64,000 bases of DNA from Oscillospiraceae bacterium (GTDB lineage: Bacteria; Bacillota; Clostridia; Oscillospirales; Ruminococcaceae): assembly GCA_003512525.1 (NCBI GenBank), contig DOQG01000058.1, forward strand, positions 35,602-99,601, read 5' to 3'. Below the pieces are notes generated by a model. It saw only the letters and a list, made by a program, of their open reading frames with translations. It ran no database searches and was not told the DNA's origin. A program made the position numbers and the translations under genes. Below, in pieces: positions 50,368 to 61,499 of the stretch; the stretch's first letter is position 1; each line of letters begins with the position of its first letter.

Positions 50368-51138
50368 TTATTTCTTCGGGTGGTGAAGCGAGCTTTCCGT
50401 GAGAATAAGCGGATCACCGTTTGTTATTGCGATAGTGTGCTCAAAATGCGCACTGTAATTACCGTTTGCCTCAACCACCGTCCATTTGTCAGGCAGTATA
50501 CGGATCTCGGCTGTAGTTTCATTTATCATAGGCTCAATGCAGATTGCCATTCCAGGTACAAGTCGCGGACCTCTGCCGGGCTTGCCGAAGTTAGGAACTT
50601 CGGGGTCCTCGTGCATATCGTGTCCGATCCCGTGACCGATGAACTTTCTTACTACATAGTAGCCTCTTGATTCACAATAAGTCTGCACGGCATTTGAAAT
50701 GTCGCCGATTCTGTTACCGGGAAGCGCCATCTTTATACCCTCGTACAAAGCAGCCTCAGTGACCTCAAGGAGCTTTTCGGCTCTCTCGGGAACCTTGCCG
50801 ACTTTAAAGGTATAGGCGTTATCACCGTTGAAACCGTCGATCTCAGCGGTAACATCGACTGAAACGATGTCGCCCTCTCTGATGATCTTCTTCTTTGAAG
50901 GAATGCCGTGTATCAGCTCGGAGTTGACTGAAATGCAGGCACTGCCTGTAAAGCCTCCGTAACCGAGTGATGAGGGGATAGCGCCCTTTGATACGATAAA
51001 ATCATGAATGATCTTATCAAGCTCCCATGTACTCATTCCGGGCGTTATTGCATTGCCCGCAACGATAAGAGCATCAGCCGCTATCTGATTGGCTTTCTTC
51101 ATTATTTCAATTTCTTTTGCCGATTTAACCTGAATCAT
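50368..51138 (-). CDS. map: Methionine aminopeptidase, type I
   Basis: The 256-residue protein has the metal ligands in SVDVTAEIDGFNGDNAYTF, GHGIGHDMHEDP, CIEPM and HFEHTIAIT, and the LGYGGFTGSACISVN segment. It removes the N-terminal Met from new proteins. Its start overlaps the adk stop by one base. Full length for the type Ia form. Confidence 0.97.
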   Translation of the reverse strand: MIQVKSAKEIEIMKKANQIAADALIVAGNAITPGMSTWELDKIIHDFIVSKGAIPSSLGYGGFTGSACISVNSELIHGIPSKKKIIREGDIVSVDVTAEIDGFNGDNAYTFKVGKVPERAEKLLEVTEAALYEGIKMALPGNRIGDISNAVQTYCESRGYYVVRKFIGHGIGHDMHEDPEVPNFGKPGRGPRLVPGMAICIEPMINETTAEIRILPDKWTVVEANGNYSAHFEHTIAITNGDPLILTESSLHHPKK

Positions 51139-51773
51139 TACTTTGCCTCAACTGCCGCAAGGGTGAGCTTTGAAGTTTCTGCGATCTCTTCCTGACCCTG
51201 TACGGTTATAAGCTTGCCCTTTCTCATGTAGTAATCCTTGAGAGGTGCAGTCTTTTCATAGTAGGTCTTCAGTCTTGCGACTACCGTTTCGGGCTTATCA
51301 TCGATACGCTGAACTACGTTAGCGCCGCAAAGATTGCACTTGCCTTCTACCTTTGTAGGCTTGAAGTCTACATGGTAAGAAGCGCCGCATCCTTCGCAGA
51401 CTCTTCTGCCCGAAAGTCTTGAGATGATCTTCTCATCGGGAACAGAGATCTCAATTACCTTGTCGATCTTAACGCCCATAGCGTCAAGTGCCTCGGCCTG
51501 AGCAACTGTTCTCGGGAAACCGTCAAGAATGAAACCGTTTTTTGCATCATCCTGAGCGATTCTGTCCTTTAAGATGCCGATAACGACTTCATCGGGAACG
51601 AGATCGCCTCTGTCCATACACTCCTTTGCTGCAAGACCGGCAGGTGTGCCGTTCTTTACAGCTTCTCTGAGCATATTTCCTGTTGATATAGCGGGTATAC
51701 CAAGCTTTTCGCAGACTACTTCTGCCTGTGTTCCTTTACCTGCGCCGGGTGCGCCTAAGAAAATAAGATTCAT
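51138..51773 (-). CDS. adk: Adenylate kinase, zinc-binding lid
   Basis: The 211-residue protein has GAPGAGKGT (P-loop, 7-15), DGFPRTVAQ and a long lid with CEGCGASYH and CNLCG, the four Cys of the zinc-type lid. It equilibrates ATP, ADP and AMP. It lies between secY and map, as in most Firmicutes. Confidence 0.98.
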   Translation of the reverse strand: MNLIFLGAPGAGKGTQAEVVCEKLGIPAISTGNMLREAVKNGTPAGLAAKECMDRGDLVPDEVVIGILKDRIAQDDAKNGFILDGFPRTVAQAEALDAMGVKIDKVIEISVPDEKIISRLSGRRVCEGCGASYHVDFKPTKVEGKCNLCGANVVQRIDDKPETVVARLKTYYEKTAPLKDYYMRKGKLITVQGQEEIAETSKLTLAAVEAK

Positions 51774-51788
51774 ATAAGTTCCTTTCTC

Positions 51789-53102
51789 TTATTCGAGGAA
51801 GCCCTTATGATGACGCATCATCATCTGGCTTTCGAGTGCACGGACTGTTTCAAGAGCAACGCCTACAACGATGAGTATTGTCGTACCACCGAGTGAAAGG
51901 CCTGTAATGCCTGTGAGGTTCTGGAATATAATAGGGAATATTGCGATGATACCAAGGAATATTGCGCCTACCAGAGTAACCTTTGAAAGTGAGTTGTGGA
52001 TGAAATCCGATGTGGGCTTGCCCGGACGATAACCCGGGATAGCACCGTTGTTCTTCTTAAGGTCATTGGCTATCTGTACAGGATTATACTGCATTGCAAT
52101 ATAGAAGTAGTTGAAGCCGATGATAAGGAAGAAATAAAGTATTGCATAAACCACGTTGTTCGTGCTGAACAGAGCTATAAAGTCGCTCCAGAATGCGTGG
52201 CCCGATGTTGCAGTTACACCGAAGAAGTATCCGATCGTTGCTGGCAGTGACATGATAGACATTGCGAAGATGATAGGCATAACGCCTGCCATTGCAACCT
52301 TTATCGGAATGTGGTTTGTCTGACCGCCGTACATCTTTCTGCCGACTACTCTCTTAGCGTACTGGACGGGAATACGTCTTTCTGCATTTGTCATAAGGAT
52401 TACGAATGCGATCATTACAACATAAATAACGAGTATCAGCGGAACGAAGAACCAGTTCTGCGGAGCTACCGAGATCTGCTTGATCAGATTGATAACCATA
52501 TCGGGAACTCGTGATATGATACCTGCAAACAGTATCATTGAAATACCGTTGCCGATACCCTTCTGGGAGATCTGATCACCCAGCCATATTATAAGCGAAG
52601 CACCGGCTACAAAGCACGCAACTATCGTGATCGCCGCAAGAACTCCGTCAAAACCGTCTGTATAGAGAACAGCACTCTTGTGTGTTGTTTCGTTTACAGT
52701 GTTGCGAAGTCCGATGTAGAATGCTATCGCCTGGAATAATCCAATGCCCAAAGCTACATACTTCGTGATCTTGTTTATCTTCTTACGTCCCTCTTCGCCT
52801 TCCTTGCTCAGGCGCTCCAGTGCGGGAATCGCAACCGTGAGCAGCTGAACTATGATCGAGGCGTTGATGTACGGTGTGATCGACATAGCGAACAGCGTAC
52901 CGTTGCTGAGCGATCCACCCGTCATAACGTCGAGATAATTAAGTATCGTTCCTTCACCCATCATCTGTTTGATAGTTGAGGGCTCAAGGAATGGAACGAA
53001 GATTGCCGCGCCGAAGCGGAATATAACTATTATGAGCAATGTAAATAAAATCTTTTTGCGAAGTGCGGGGTCTGCCCACGCGTTTCTAAAGACTTGAAAC
53101 AT
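51789..53102 (-). CDS. secY: Protein translocase subunit SecY
   Basis: The 437-residue protein has ten predicted helices, the plug and lateral-gate regions (FVPFLEPSTIKQMM, YLDVMTGGSLSNGTLFAMSITPYINASI) and the C-terminal cytoplasmic loop with FNYFYIAMQYNPVQIANDLKK...GYRPG. It forms the Sec channel with SecE and SecG. It overlaps the rplO stop by one base. Confidence 0.98.
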   Translation of the reverse strand: MFQVFRNAWADPALRKKILFTLLIIVIFRFGAAIFVPFLEPSTIKQMMGEGTILNYLDVMTGGSLSNGTLFAMSITPYINASIIVQLLTVAIPALERLSKEGEEGRKKINKITKYVALGIGLFQAIAFYIGLRNTVNETTHKSAVLYTDGFDGVLAAITIVACFVAGASLIIWLGDQISQKGIGNGISMILFAGIISRVPDMVINLIKQISVAPQNWFFVPLILVIYVVMIAFVILMTNAERRIPVQYAKRVVGRKMYGGQTNHIPIKVAMAGVMPIIFAMSIMSLPATIGYFFGVTATSGHAFWSDFIALFSTNNVVYAILYFFLIIGFNYFYIAMQYNPVQIANDLKKNNGAIPGYRPGKPTSDFIHNSLSKVTLVGAIFLGIIAIFPIIFQNLTGITGLSLGGTTILIVVGVALETVRALESQMMMRHHKGFLE

Positions 53103-53545
53103 TACTCTACCTCAGCCTTTCCGCCGGCACTTTCGATCTTAGCCTTAGCTGATTCAGAGAACTTTGCAGCCTTAACTGTAAAGCTCTTAGTGATTTCACC
53201 GTTGCCAAGTACCTTAACGCCGTCAAGAACCTTAGTTACAAGACCTGCTTCGATAAGAGCAACTGTATCGATAACAGCACCGCTCTCAAAGCGAGCTTCG
53301 AGGTCGGCTACGTTTACAACAGTGTATTCTGTAGCAAAGATATTGTTAAAGCCTCTCTTAGGCATACGTCTTGCAAGTGATGTCTGACCACCTTCAAATC
53401 CGGGTCTTACACCGCCGCCTGAACGTGCCCACTGACCCTTGTGACCTTTACCGGCTGTCTTACCGTGACCGGAACCGTGTCCGCGTCCGATACGCTTAAC
53501 TTCCTTTGTTGCACCTGCTGCAGGGTATAATTCGTGTAGCTTCAA
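53102..53545 (-). CDS. rplO: 50S ribosomal protein L15
   Basis: The 147-residue protein has the Gly/Arg-rich N-terminus ([20 protein letters not shown]) and a mixed C-terminal domain of L15, which is buried in 23S rRNA. Start after AGGAGGTG. Confidence 0.98.
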   Translation of the reverse strand: MKLHELYPAAGATKEVKRIGRGHGSGHGKTAGKGHKGQWARSGGGVRPGFEGGQTSLARRMPKRGFNNIFATEYTVVNVADLEARFESGAVIDTVALIEAGLVTKVLDGVKVLGNGEITKSFTVKAAKFSESAKAKIESAGGKAEVE

Positions 53546-53601
53546 TTGTTACACCTCCTATTTGTTAATGTGCTTATTTAACCTCTATAAGGTGTAAGGA
53601 A

Positions 53602-53778
53602 TTATTCCTCAGTAACCTCAACTAAATAAGAAATTTCTTTTATCTTGCCTCTTGTTGCTGCATTGTCGGGCTGAACTGTTTCGGCGCCGATCTTGCGAAG
53701 TCCGAGAGAGGCTGCTGTTGCGATGTGGCTGTCCTTACGTCCAACCAGTGATTTAACCAGCTTGATTTTTAAAGCCAT
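53602..53778 (-). CDS. rpmD: 50S ribosomal protein L30
   Basis: The 58-residue protein reads MALKIKLVKSLVGRKDSHIA near the start and has LGLRKIGAETVQPDNAATRG, the L30 core. It is a normal-length L30 between rpsE and rplO. Start after AAAGGACGGAAACCGAA. Confidence 0.96.
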   Translation of the reverse strand: MALKIKLVKSLVGRKDSHIATAASLGLRKIGAETVQPDNAATRGKIKEISYLVEVTEE

Positions 53779-53810
53779 TTCGGTTTCCGTCCTTTCTGCA
53801 AAGTAAAAGC

Positions 53811-54311
53811 TTAACCTAAGATCTCTTTTACAGACTTGCCTCTGAGCTCAGCTACCTGCTGTGCATCTCTGAGAGCTGTAAGACCTGCCATTGTAGCTCT
53901 TACTACGTTGCAGGGGTTGTTAGAACGAAGTGACTTAGTACGAATGTTCTTGATACCTGCCATTTCTACGACAGCACGAACGGGACCGCCTGCGATAACG
54001 CCGGTACCTTCGGGAGCGGGCTTCATAAGAACAGCGCCTGCGCCGAATTTTCCTACTATTTCATGAGGGATCGTTGTACCCTTTAATGAGATCTTAACGA
54101 GGTTCTTCTTAGCGTCCTCAAGGCCCTTACGGATAGCGTCGGGAACTTCGTTCGACTTACCCATACCGAAGCCTACGACACCGTTGCCGTCACCAACAAC
54201 AACCAGTGCGGAAAACTTCATGATACGTCCGCCCTTAACAGTCTTGGATACACGGTTCAGAGCAACAACCTTTTCGGAAAGCTCATAATTGCTTGCATCT
54301 AAAAGTGCCAA
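53811..54311 (-). CDS. rpsE: 30S ribosomal protein S5
   Basis: The 166-residue protein has the double-stranded RNA-binding-like fold with [21 protein letters not shown] and [19 protein letters not shown], and [16 protein letters not shown]5 helps translational accuracy. Start after GGAGGACAAGAAT. Confidence 0.98.
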   Translation of the reverse strand: MALLDASNYELSEKVVALNRVSKTVKGGRIMKFSALVVVGDGNGVVGFGMGKSNEVPDAIRKGLEDAKKNLVKISLKGTTIPHEIVGKFGAGAVLMKPAPEGTGVIAGGPVRAVVEMAGIKNIRTKSLRSNNPCNVVRATMAGLTALRDAQQVAELRGKSVKEILG

Positions 54312-54364
54312 ATTCTTGTCCTCCTGTTTTTATTGCGGGTTTCAGTAAACCCTTGCCTTACTGA

Positions 54365-54724
54365 TTAGAAGTTGAGTCCGCCTTCACGAGCGCCATCTGC
54401 GAGCGCGGCAACTCTGCCGTGGTATACATAACCTGAACGGTCGAATACTACATCGCTGATGCCTGCTGCCTTTGCCTTTTCTGCAAGAGCAAGACCAACC
54501 TTTTTAGCTGCCTCTGCGTTGCCGCCGAAGCCTTCAAAGCTCTTCTCCATTGTAGATGCACTGCAAAGGGTCTTGCCTGCTTCATCATCAATGATCTGAG
54601 CGTAAATGTGCTTAGCAGAACGGAAAACGCTGAGACGGGGGCAAGCTGCAGTACCGCTGATCTTAGCACGGATACGCTTGCGACGCTTGATTCTGCTCTT
54701 CTTGCTGTCTATTACTTTAACCAT
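54365..54724 (-). CDS. rplR: 50S ribosomal protein L18
   Basis: The 119-residue protein shows [35 protein letters not shown] and [22 protein letters not shown]18 carries 5S rRNA into the large subunit with L5. It follows rplF by 20 nt. Confidence 0.98.
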   Translation of the reverse strand: MVKVIDSKKSRIKRRKRIRAKISGTAACPRLSVFRSAKHIYAQIIDDEAGKTLCSASTMEKSFEGFGGNAEAAKKVGLALAEKAKAAGISDVVFDRSGYVYHGRVAALADGAREGGLNF

Positions 54725-54744
54725 TATTTTTCACCCCTTGCGGT

Positions 54745-55290
54745 TTATTTCTTACCCTTACCTGCTTTACCTTCCTTGCGGCGGATCGTTTCGTCGGTAT
54801 ACTTGATACCCTTGCCCTTATAAGGCTCGGGAGGACGCTTGCCTCTTACTTCAGCAGCAAACTGACCAACCTTCTGCTTATCAATACCTGTGATAATGAT
54901 CTTGTTAGGTGCGGGTGACTCTATCTTGATGTCTTCTGTATCGGATACGATTACCTGATGTGAGTAACCGAGGTTCATTATAAGATCCTTACCCTGCTTC
55001 TGTACACGGTAACCGACACCGTTTACGTCAAGCTCCTTCTTGAAGCCGTTTGTAACGCCTTCGATCATGTTGTGGATAAGTGTTCTTGTAAGACCGTGAA
55101 GTGCACGGTTTTCCTTTTCGTCGTCAGGACGTGTAACGGTAACAAAACCGCCGTCAACTGCGATCGACATAGAGGGCTTGAACTCCTTTGTGAGCGTACC
55201 CTTAGGTCCCTTTACTGTAACTGTAGAACCGTCTACTTTAACTTCGACGCCGGCAGGAACAGCTATAGGATGTTTACCTATTCTTGACAT
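54745..55290 (-). CDS. rplF: 50S ribosomal protein L6
   Basis: The 181-residue protein starts [20 protein letters not shown] and has the two L6 repeats, with [20 protein letters not shown] and [20 protein letters not shown]. It sits near the factor-binding centre. Start after AAGGAGG. Confidence 0.98.
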   Translation of the reverse strand: MSRIGKHPIAVPAGVEVKVDGSTVTVKGPKGTLTKEFKPSMSIAVDGGFVTVTRPDDEKENRALHGLTRTLIHNMIEGVTNGFKKELDVNGVGYRVQKQGKDLIMNLGYSHQVIVSDTEDIKIESPAPNKIIITGIDKQKVGQFAAEVRGKRPPEPYKGKGIKYTDETIRRKEGKAGKGKK

Positions 55291-55306
55291 ATCTGTTCCT
55301 CCTTAA

Positions 55307-55705
55307 TTACCAAACGAAAGCGAGCACTTCGCCGCCAACGTTGTTCTTGCGTGCTTCTCTGTCTGTCATGATACCCTTTGAGGTAGACACGATTGCAATT
55401 CCTAAGCCCTTCATAACCTTGGGCATATCCTTGCTGTTTGAGTAAATTCTAAGTCCGGGCTTGCTTACACGGCGTAAACCTGTAATGACCTGCGACTTGT
55501 TCTCAGTATACTTTAAGGTGATTCTGATAACGCCCTGCTTGTCGTCATCTATCACTCTGAAACTCTTAATGTAACCCTCATCAACGAGTATCTGCGCGAT
55601 CTGCTTCTTCATGTTAGAAGCGGGCACATCAACTGTAGGATGCTTTGCAGAGTTAGCATTACGAATTCTTGTCAGCATATCTGCGATAGTATCGGTGATC
55701 TGCAT
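55307..55705 (-). CDS. rpsH: 30S ribosomal protein S8
   Basis: The 132-residue protein starts [18 protein letters not shown] and has [10 protein letters not shown] and [19 protein letters not shown]8 binds the central domain of 16S rRNA; in E. coli it represses the spc operon. Start after AAGGAGGAAGTAAGT. Confidence 0.98.
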   Translation of the reverse strand: MQITDTIADMLTRIRNANSAKHPTVDVPASNMKKQIAQILVDEGYIKSFRVIDDDKQGVIRITLKYTENKSQVITGLRRVSKPGLRIYSNSKDMPKVMKGLGIAIVSTSKGIMTDREARKNNVGGEVLAFVW

Positions 55706-55738
55706 TACTTACTTCCTCCTTGAAAATTTGTTCTTAAA

Positions 55739-55924
55739 TTACCAGCTGGATTTCTTTACGCCGGGGATCTGTCCTTTATAAGCAAGCTCTCTGAAGCAAA
55801 TTCTGCAGATACCGAACTTACGCATATAAGCGTGAGGTCTGCCGCAGATCTTGCATCTGTTGTAAGAACGTGTAGAAAACTTTGCAGGACGCTGCTGTTT
55901 AGCAATCATTGACTTCTTTGCCAT
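55739..55924 (-). CDS. rpsN: 30S ribosomal protein S14, zinc type
   Basis: The 61-residue protein has [20 protein letters not shown], the four zinc Cys of the short C+ form (RpsZ), and the end [10 protein letters not shown]. Start after AAAGGAAACTATCA. Confidence 0.98.
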   Translation of the reverse strand: MAKKSMIAKQQRPAKFSTRSYNRCKICGRPHAYMRKFGICRICFRELAYKGQIPGVKKSSW

Positions 55925-55948
55925 AGTTGATAGTTTCCTTTCTTTGTC

Positions 55949-56488
55949 TTACTTAGCGAACGGAGCGCCCATAAGTGAGAGCAGCTCTCTTGCTTCTTCG
56001 TCAGTCTTAGCTGTTGTTACAAAGTTGATATCCATACCGCGAACCTTGTCGATCTTATCGTATTCGATCTCGGGGAATATCAGCTGTTCCTTGATACCTG
56101 TAGAGTAGTTGCCTCTGCCGTCAAATGAGTTGGGGTTGATACCTCTGAAGTCACGAACACGGGGGAGAGCTACGTTGAAGAATCTGTCGAGGAACTCGTA
56201 CATTCTTTCATCTCTCAGTGTTACCTTGACACCGATAACCATTCCTTCTCTGAGCTTGAAGTTAGCTACTGACTTCTTAGCACGGCAAACAATGGGCTTC
56301 TGACCTGTGATCTGCATAAGGTCGCTCATGATAGCGTCTACTACCTTAGCGTTTTCCTTTGCTTCGCCGCAGCCGACATTGATTATTATCTTGTCGAGCT
56401 TAGGAACCTGCATTGTGCTTTTGTAACCGAACTTCTTGAAAAGAGCAGGAGCAACTGTTTCTCTGTAATATGCTTTCATTCTTGTCAT
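55949..56488 (-). CDS. rplE: 50S ribosomal protein L5
   Basis: The 179-residue protein has [40 protein letters not shown] and [19 protein letters not shown]5 binds 5S rRNA and the P-site tRNA elbow. Start after AAGGAGAAATAAACG. Confidence 0.98.
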   Translation of the reverse strand: MTRMKAYYRETVAPALFKKFGYKSTMQVPKLDKIIINVGCGEAKENAKVVDAIMSDLMQITGQKPIVCRAKKSVANFKLREGMVIGVKVTLRDERMYEFLDRFFNVALPRVRDFRGINPNSFDGRGNYSTGIKEQLIFPEIEYDKIDKVRGMDINFVTTAKTDEEARELLSLMGAPFAK

Positions 56489-56565
56489 ATCGTTTATTTC
56501 TCCTTTAGCGACAGCAGCCGGAAGTTACTTTATCCGACCTCTCTGCCGTAATTCGGGGCGTCTGA

Positions 56566-56880
56566 TTAAAGCTCAGCGCCGCAGTGCTTGCAAACTCTTA
56601 CCTTCTTGTCGCCCTCAACCTTGTGACCTACTCTTGTAGGCTTGTTGCACTTGGGGCATACAGGCATTACCTTGCACGCATAGATAGGAGCTTCTGCCTT
56701 TACAAGACCGCCCTGTTCGCCCTGTCTTCTGGGCTTAACGTGCTTTGTTACGAGGTTTCTGCCTTCAACGATAACCTTCTTTTCCTTGGGAGATACTTCA
56801 AGTACCTTGCCCTGCTTGCCCTTGTCTTTGCCGGACATGATCTGAACGTTATCGCCTGTCTTGATGTGTAATGTGTTCAT
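56566..56880 (-). CDS. rplX: 50S ribosomal protein L24 with CxxC pairs
   Basis: The 104-residue protein has the KOW motif [21 protein letters not shown] and a C-terminal part with CPKCNKP and CKHCG, two CxxC pairs likely to bind zinc. L24 starts 50S assembly. ATG follows GGAGGTCGTAA; it starts 14 nt after rplN. Confidence 0.98.
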   Translation of the reverse strand: MNTLHIKTGDNVQIMSGKDKGKQGKVLEVSPKEKKVIVEGRNLVTKHVKPRRQGEQGGLVKAEAPIYACKVMPVCPKCNKPTRVGHKVEGDKKVRVCKHCGAEL

Positions 56881-56894
56881 TTACGACCTCCGGA

Positions 56895-57263
56895 TTATAA
56901 TACTTCGGGAGCAAGTGAAAGGATCTTCATATAGTCCTTGTCACGCAGCTCTCTGGCTACGGGCCCAAAAATACGTGTACCTCTGGGGTTCTTATCTTCC
57001 TTTATTATAACGGCTGCGTTTTCATCAAAACGGATGTATGTTCCGTCATCACGTCTGATGCCTGTTGCTGAACGAACGACTACTGCCTTGACAACATCGC
57101 CCTTCTTAACAGTTCCGCCGGGGCTTGCTTTCTTTACGGAAGCAACTACTACGTCACCGATGTTAGCGTACTTTCTGCGTGTACCGCCGAGTACTCTGAT
57201 GCACATAAGCTCTTTAGCGCCCGTGTTATCCGCAACCTTCATGCGTGTCTGCATCTGAATCAT
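56895..57263 (-). CDS. rplN: 50S ribosomal protein L14
   Basis: The 122-residue protein has the start [39 protein letters not shown] and [21 protein letters not shown]14 forms a bridge with h14 of 16S rRNA. Start after AAGGAG. Confidence 0.98.
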   Translation of the reverse strand: MIQMQTRMKVADNTGAKELMCIRVLGGTRRKYANIGDVVVASVKKASPGGTVKKGDVVKAVVVRSATGIRRDDGTYIRFDENAAVIIKEDKNPRGTRIFGPVARELRDKDYMKILSLAPEVL

Positions 57264-57300
57264 GGATTTATTCTCCTTCCGATAAATTTAAAGTAATAAA

Positions 57301-57558
57301 TTACTTAGCCTTTTCGATGATGTTTACTAAACGCCATCTCTTATCCTTGGAAAGGGGTCTGGTCTCCATAATCTCAACCTTGTCGCCGATTCCGCAGGAG
57401 TTGTTCTCGTCATGCGCCTTAAGCTTGATTGTACGCTTAATGATCTTCTTGTAGAGGGGGTGGCGGACATTGTCCTTGATTGCTACTACGATAGTCTTGT
57501 CCATCTTATCGCTTACAACCATACCTACTCTGGTCTTTCTTAAATTTCTTTCGCTCAA
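57301..57558 (-). CDS. rpsQ: 30S ribosomal protein S17
   Basis: The 85-residue frame [20 protein letters not shown] and on is a complete S17. It starts with TTG at 57558, 7 nt after GAGGAGGA; the longer frame upstream overlaps rpmC's end and has no site. S17 binds the 5' domain of 16S rRNA. Confidence 0.96.
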   Translation of the reverse strand: MSERNLRKTRVGMVVSDKMDKTIVVAIKDNVRHPLYKKIIKRTIKLKAHDENNSCGIGDKVEIMETRPLSKDKRWRLVNIIEKAK

Positions 57559-57577
57559 AGTAAAGTCCTCCTCTCTC

Positions 57578-57781
57578 TTACTTGTTGTCAGCTGCCAGCT
57601 CACGCTCACGCTGAACTGTCTTGACAATTGCTATTTCCTTCTTAACAGCACCGATTCTCGTAGGATTGTCGAGCTTGTTAACGGCGAGCTGGAAACGGAG
57701 GTTGAATAATTCCTGCTTAAGCTCTACGAGCTTCTTGTCGAGCTCCATTTCAGATAACTCTCTGATTTCTTTAACCTTCAT
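57578..57781 (-). CDS. rpmC: 50S ribosomal protein L29
   Basis: The 67-residue protein has the L29 start [20 protein letters not shown] and [20 protein letters not shown]. It lies at the tunnel exit. Its ATG shares one base with the rplP stop. Confidence 0.98.
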   Translation of the reverse strand: MKVKEIRELSEMELDKKLVELKQELFNLRFQLAVNKLDNPTRIGAVKKEIAIVKTVQRERELAADNK

Positions 57782-58203
57782 TACTGCTCACCTCCTGTTT
57801 CCTTAGTTACGAACTTGCACTTGATGGGAAGCTTGTGCATAGCAAGACGCATAGCCTCTCTTGCAGTTTCTTCGGGAACGCCTGCGATCTCGAACATTAC
57901 ACGGCCGGGCTTAACAACGGCTACCCAGTACTCAGGTGAACCCTTACCTGAACCCATTCGGGTCTCGGCAGGCTTCTCTGTGATGGGCTTGTCGGGGAAT
58001 ATCTTTATCCAAACCTGACCGCCACGCTTGATGTAACGTGTCATAGCAATACGGGCAGCTTCGATCTGATTTGATGTGATCCAAGCGGGCTCAAGTGCCT
58101 GTAAACCGTATTCGCCGTGGCTGACTACATTACCACGTGTTGCTTTACCGGTCATACGACCTCTCTGTACTCTTCTGTACTTTACTCTCTTCGGAAGCAG
58201 CAT
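57781..58203 (-). CDS. rplP: 50S ribosomal protein L16
   Basis: The 140-residue protein starts [20 protein letters not shown] and has [21 protein letters not shown]16 supports the A-site tRNA. Its start overlaps the rpsC stop by one base. Confidence 0.98.
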   Translation of the reverse strand: MLLPKRVKYRRVQRGRMTGKATRGNVVSHGEYGLQALEPAWITSNQIEAARIAMTRYIKRGGQVWIKIFPDKPITEKPAETRMGSGKGSPEYWVAVVKPGRVMFEIAGVPEETAREAMRLAMHKLPIKCKFVTKETGGEQ

Positions 58204-58985
58204 TAGTCGTTACCTCCCTCTTTTTTCTCAACTCTGGGTCTGCGTGATCTGTTGTCGTTGTTTCTGCGACGGGGCTTTTCTGTTGTTCTCTGTGCGGGGA
58301 TCTCGCCCTTAAGAACTTCGCCCTTGTAGATCCAGACCTTAACACCGATAACGCCGTAAGTTGTGTTAGCTCTTGCAACGCCGTAATCAATGTCTGCTCT
58401 TAATGTCTGTAAGGGAATCGTGCCTTCGTGGTAATTCTCGCTTCTTGCGATTTCAGCACCGCCAAGACGGCCGCTTACCATTGTCTTGATACCCTTTGCA
58501 CCTGACTTCATTGTTCTGCCGATGCAGCTCTTCATAGCTCTTCTGAAAGATACACGCTGCTCTAACTGCATTGCGATGTTCTCTGCTACGAGCTTAGCAT
58601 TCATATCGGGGTTCTTAACCTCAACGATATTTAAGTTAACGTCCTTGCCGCCTGCGATCTTTGAGATCTCTGCACGGAGCTTTTCGATCTCTGCGCCCTT
58701 AGCACCGATAAGCATACCGGGCTTTGCGGTAAGAATGTGGATCTTGATCTTGTTGTCTGATGAACGCTCGATCTCAACCTGAGCAATACCTGCTGCTCTT
58801 GAAAGCTGCTGGTCGGACTTTTCGCCGTTTGCTCTTGTGAGCATTCTCTTGTTCATGATATAGTCACGGATTTTGTAGTCTTCAACGAGTGTATCGCCAA
58901 AAGTTGCCTTGCCGGCAAACCAACGGGAATCCCAATCTTTGATAACTCCGACTCTGAGACCGTGCGGATTAACTTTCTGTCCCAT
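58203..58985 (-). CDS. rpsC: 30S ribosomal protein S3
   Basis: The 260-residue protein has the KH domain ([20 protein letters not shown]) and the C-terminal part [12 protein letters not shown]...VWIYKGEVL. The end extends about 35 residues with an Arg/Asn/Glu-rich tail ([19 protein letters not shown]), longer than Bacillus S3. S3 lines the mRNA entry. Start after AAGGAGGAGTACA. Confidence 0.98.
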   Translation of the reverse strand: MGQKVNPHGLRVGVIKDWDSRWFAGKATFGDTLVEDYKIRDYIMNKRMLTRANGEKSDQQLSRAAGIAQVEIERSSDNKIKIHILTAKPGMLIGAKGAEIEKLRAEISKIAGGKDVNLNIVEVKNPDMNAKLVAENIAMQLEQRVSFRRAMKSCIGRTMKSGAKGIKTMVSGRLGGAEIARSENYHEGTIPLQTLRADIDYGVARANTTYGVIGVKVWIYKGEVLKGEIPAQRTTEKPRRRNNDNRSRRPRVEKKEGGND

Positions 58986-58996
58986 TGTACTCCTCC

Positions 58997-59332
58997 TTAT
59001 TCAGCTTCTTTTACAACCAGAACGATGTTGGAAGTTCTCTTGAGAATACGATGTGCTCTTCCGTGATCCTTATGTCTGATTCTCTTTAAAGTAACGCCGG
59101 CGCCAACGTGGCAGCTTGAAACATAGCACTTGGAAAGATCCATTGAGTGATTGTTTTCTGCGTTTGCCATTGCTGACTTGAGGAGCTTCTGTAAAGGCTC
59201 GCTCGCTGACTTGGGTGTGTGCTTGAGGATCGCCATAGCCATATCGCAGGGCTTGTTTCTGATAAGATCAAGAACAACGCCAACCTTGCGGGGGGATATG
59301 CGAACCTGTCTGAGTTCTGCTCTTGCCTCCAT
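58997..59332 (-). CDS. rplV: 50S ribosomal protein L22
   Basis: The 111-residue protein starts [20 protein letters not shown] and ends with [20 protein letters not shown], the part that reaches into the exit tunnel. ATG follows AAGGAGGAGACATCA; the longer frame to 59371 overlaps rpsS and is rejected. Confidence 0.97.
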   Translation of the reverse strand: MEARAELRQVRISPRKVGVVLDLIRNKPCDMAMAILKHTPKSASEPLQKLLKSAMANAENNHSMDLSKCYVSSCHVGAGVTLKRIRHKDHGRAHRILKRTSNIVLVVKEAE

Positions 59333-59345
59333 TGATGTCTCCTCC

Positions 59346-59618
59346 TTACTTACTTGTTTTGCTTCCTGCATGACCCTTGTAGGTTCTTGTAGGAGCGAAT
59401 TCGCCCAGCTTGTGACCTACCATATCTTCAGTCACATATACGGGAACGTGCTTTCTGCCGTCGTGTACAGCAAATGTATGTCCGACGAAATCAGGGAATA
59501 TTGTGCTTGAACGGCTCCAGGTCTTGAGAACCTTCTTCTCGCCTGCTTCGTTCATAGCGAGCACTCTCTTCATGAGCGCTTCCTGCACGTAAGGTCCCTT
59601 CTTGATACTTCTGCTCAT
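59346..59618 (-). CDS. rpsS: 30S ribosomal protein S19
   Basis: The 90-residue protein reads [19 protein letters not shown] at the start and has [28 protein letters not shown] residues in the core. ATG at 59618 follows GAAAGGAAATTATACA; the six extra residues of the longer frame are not used by the family. Confidence 0.97.
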   Translation of the reverse strand: MSRSIKKGPYVQEALMKRVLAMNEAGEKKVLKTWSRSSTIFPDFVGHTFAVHDGRKHVPVYVTEDMVGHKLGEFAPTRTYKGHAGSKTSK

Positions 59619-59718
59619 TGTATAATTTCCTTTCAAGTGGATTGCAAGTTAATATGCGGCGGATTTTTACTGCTATGCCGCAAACGCCGCACTTATTAAC
59701 AACGACTTGTAGTAGTTA

Positions 59719-60552
59719 TTACTTGCTGTTTCTTCTCTTAACGATGAACTTATCTGTGCTCTTGCCGATCTTTCTGGTCTTATAACCGAGAGCGGGCTTG
59801 CCCCAGGGAGTTACAGGGCCGGGACGACCAACGGGTGACTTACCTTCACCACCGCCGTGGGGGTGGTCATTCGGGTTCATTACAGAACCTCTTACTGTAG
59901 GTCTGACGCCCATGTGACGAACACGTCCTGCCTTACCGTAGTTAACGTTCTCGTGGTCGAGGTTAGATACAACACCGATAGTAGCCATGCACTTGTCGGA
60001 TACGTTTCTTAACTCACCGCTGGGAAGTCTTAACAGAGCGTAGCCGTTTTCCTTAGCCATGAGCTGTGCCATGTTACCTGCGGAACGTACAAGCTGACCG
60101 CCCTTACCGGGATAAAGCTCTATATTGTGAATAACCGTACCTACGGGGATATCAGCAAGTGCAAGTGCGTTACCGGGCTTGATATCAGCGTCGGAACCGC
60201 TTCTTACCTTGTCGCCTACGTTCAGACCGTCGGGAGCGATGATGTATCTCTTCTCGCCGTCCTCGTACTGAACCAGTGCGATGAATGCTGAACGGTTGGG
60301 GTCGTACTCAAGAGTCATAACCTCAGCATCCATACCGAGCTTGTTTCTCTTAAAGTCGATTACACGATATTTTCTTCTCTGTGCGCCGCCCTTGTGTCTT
60401 ACAGTGATTCTACCGTAGCTGTTACGGCCGGAGTTCTTCTTGAGTGACTCAAGCAGGCTTCTCTCGGGCTCAACCTTTGACAGAACGCTGTAGTCGGTAA
60501 CAGTCATACCTCTGCGACCGGGGGTGACAGGTTTATAAGTCTTAATAGCCAT
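59719..60552 (-). CDS. rplB: 50S ribosomal protein L2
   Basis: The 277-residue protein has [40 protein letters not shown] and [20 protein letters not shown] with the conserved His near the peptidyl transferase centre. Start after AAGGAGTGATATAA. Confidence 0.98.
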   Translation of the reverse strand: MAIKTYKPVTPGRRGMTVTDYSVLSKVEPERSLLESLKKNSGRNSYGRITVRHKGGAQRRKYRVIDFKRNKLGMDAEVMTLEYDPNRSAFIALVQYEDGEKRYIIAPDGLNVGDKVRSGSDADIKPGNALALADIPVGTVIHNIELYPGKGGQLVRSAGNMAQLMAKENGYALLRLPSGELRNVSDKCMATIGVVSNLDHENVNYGKAGRVRHMGVRPTVRGSVMNPNDHPHGGGEGKSPVGRPGPVTPWGKPALGYKTRKIGKSTDKFIVKRRNSK

Positions 60553-60565
60553 TTATATCACTCCT

Positions 60566-60865
60566 TTATATCATTCCGTCAAAGAACTCGATCGTCTTTG
60601 AGCCTTCAGCGAGTGTTACGACTGCCTTTTTCCAAGCAGGTGTGTAACCTTCGTTTCTGCCCATTCTCTTCATTACGCCGCGGCAGTTTACTGTGTTTAC
60701 CTTAGCAACCTTAACACCGGGGAAGAGAGCCTCGACAGCCTTAGCTATCTCGATCTTGTTGGAGTCCTTGGCAACCTTGAAAGTGTACTTGCCCTGAGTA
60801 AGCATTTCCATGCTCTTCTCTGTGATGATGGGCTTTAAAATGATGTCATAAGCAAGCTTTGCCAT
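60566..60865 (-). CDS. rplW: 50S ribosomal protein L23
   Basis: The 99-residue protein has ILKPIITEKSMEMLTQGKYT and VNTVNCRGVMKRMGRNEGYT. L23 at the tunnel exit docks SRP and trigger factor. The start overlaps the rplD stop by one base. Confidence 0.98.
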   Translation of the reverse strand: MAKLAYDIILKPIITEKSMEMLTQGKYTFKVAKDSNKIEIAKAVEALFPGVKVAKVNTVNCRGVMKRMGRNEGYTPAWKKAVVTLAEGSKTIEFFDGMI

Positions 60866-61485
60866 TATGCGTACACCTCCTCGATAGTAGCAACGGCATC
60901 CTTAACAACGATGAACTTGTTGTACTTTAAGATGTCGTATACGTTAAGAGTGTTGGCCTGAGTTGTCTTTACGCCGGGAATATTAGCGGCGCTCTTGATA
61001 ACCTTTTCGTCAACGCTGTTGAGAACGATGAGTGCCTTGTCAGCGCTGAGAGCCTTTAACATATTAACGATTGTCTTTGTCTTGAATTCGTCAGCTGTGA
61101 TAGCATCAACAACTATCATGCTGCCGTCCTGCACCTTAGCCGAAAGTGCAGACTTTAATGCAAGTCTCTTTACCTTTTTATTTAAAGAGTATGTGTAGCT
61201 TCTGGGCTTGGGGCCTAAAGCAACACCGCCGTGTGTCCACTGGGGAGCTCTGGTAGAACCCTGTCTTGCGTGACCTGTGCCCTTCTGACGCCAAGGCTTT
61301 TTACCGCCGCCGCTTACTTCTGTTCTTGTAAGCGTTGACTGTGTACCCTGACGCTGATTTGCCAGGTAATTTACCACTGCTGCGTGCATAACAACTGTGT
61401 TCGGCTCAATACCGAAAATGTTGTCATTAAGCTCAAGGTCGGACACAACAGCTCCTGTCATATCATATACTGATACTTTTGCCAT
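60865..61485 (-). CDS. rplD: 50S ribosomal protein L4
   Basis: The 206-residue protein has [40 protein letters not shown] and [20 protein letters not shown], the loop that lines the exit tunnel. L4 represses its own S10 operon in E. coli; whether it does here is unknown. Start after AGGAGGATCATC. Confidence 0.98.
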   Translation of the reverse strand: MAKVSVYDMTGAVVSDLELNDNIFGIEPNTVVMHAAVVNYLANQRQGTQSTLTRTEVSGGGKKPWRQKGTGHARQGSTRAPQWTHGGVALGPKPRSYTYSLNKKVKRLALKSALSAKVQDGSMIVVDAITADEFKTKTIVNMLKALSADKALIVLNSVDEKVIKSAANIPGVKTTQANTLNVYDILKYNKFIVVKDAVATIEEVYA

Positions 61486-61499
61486 GATGATCCTCCTCC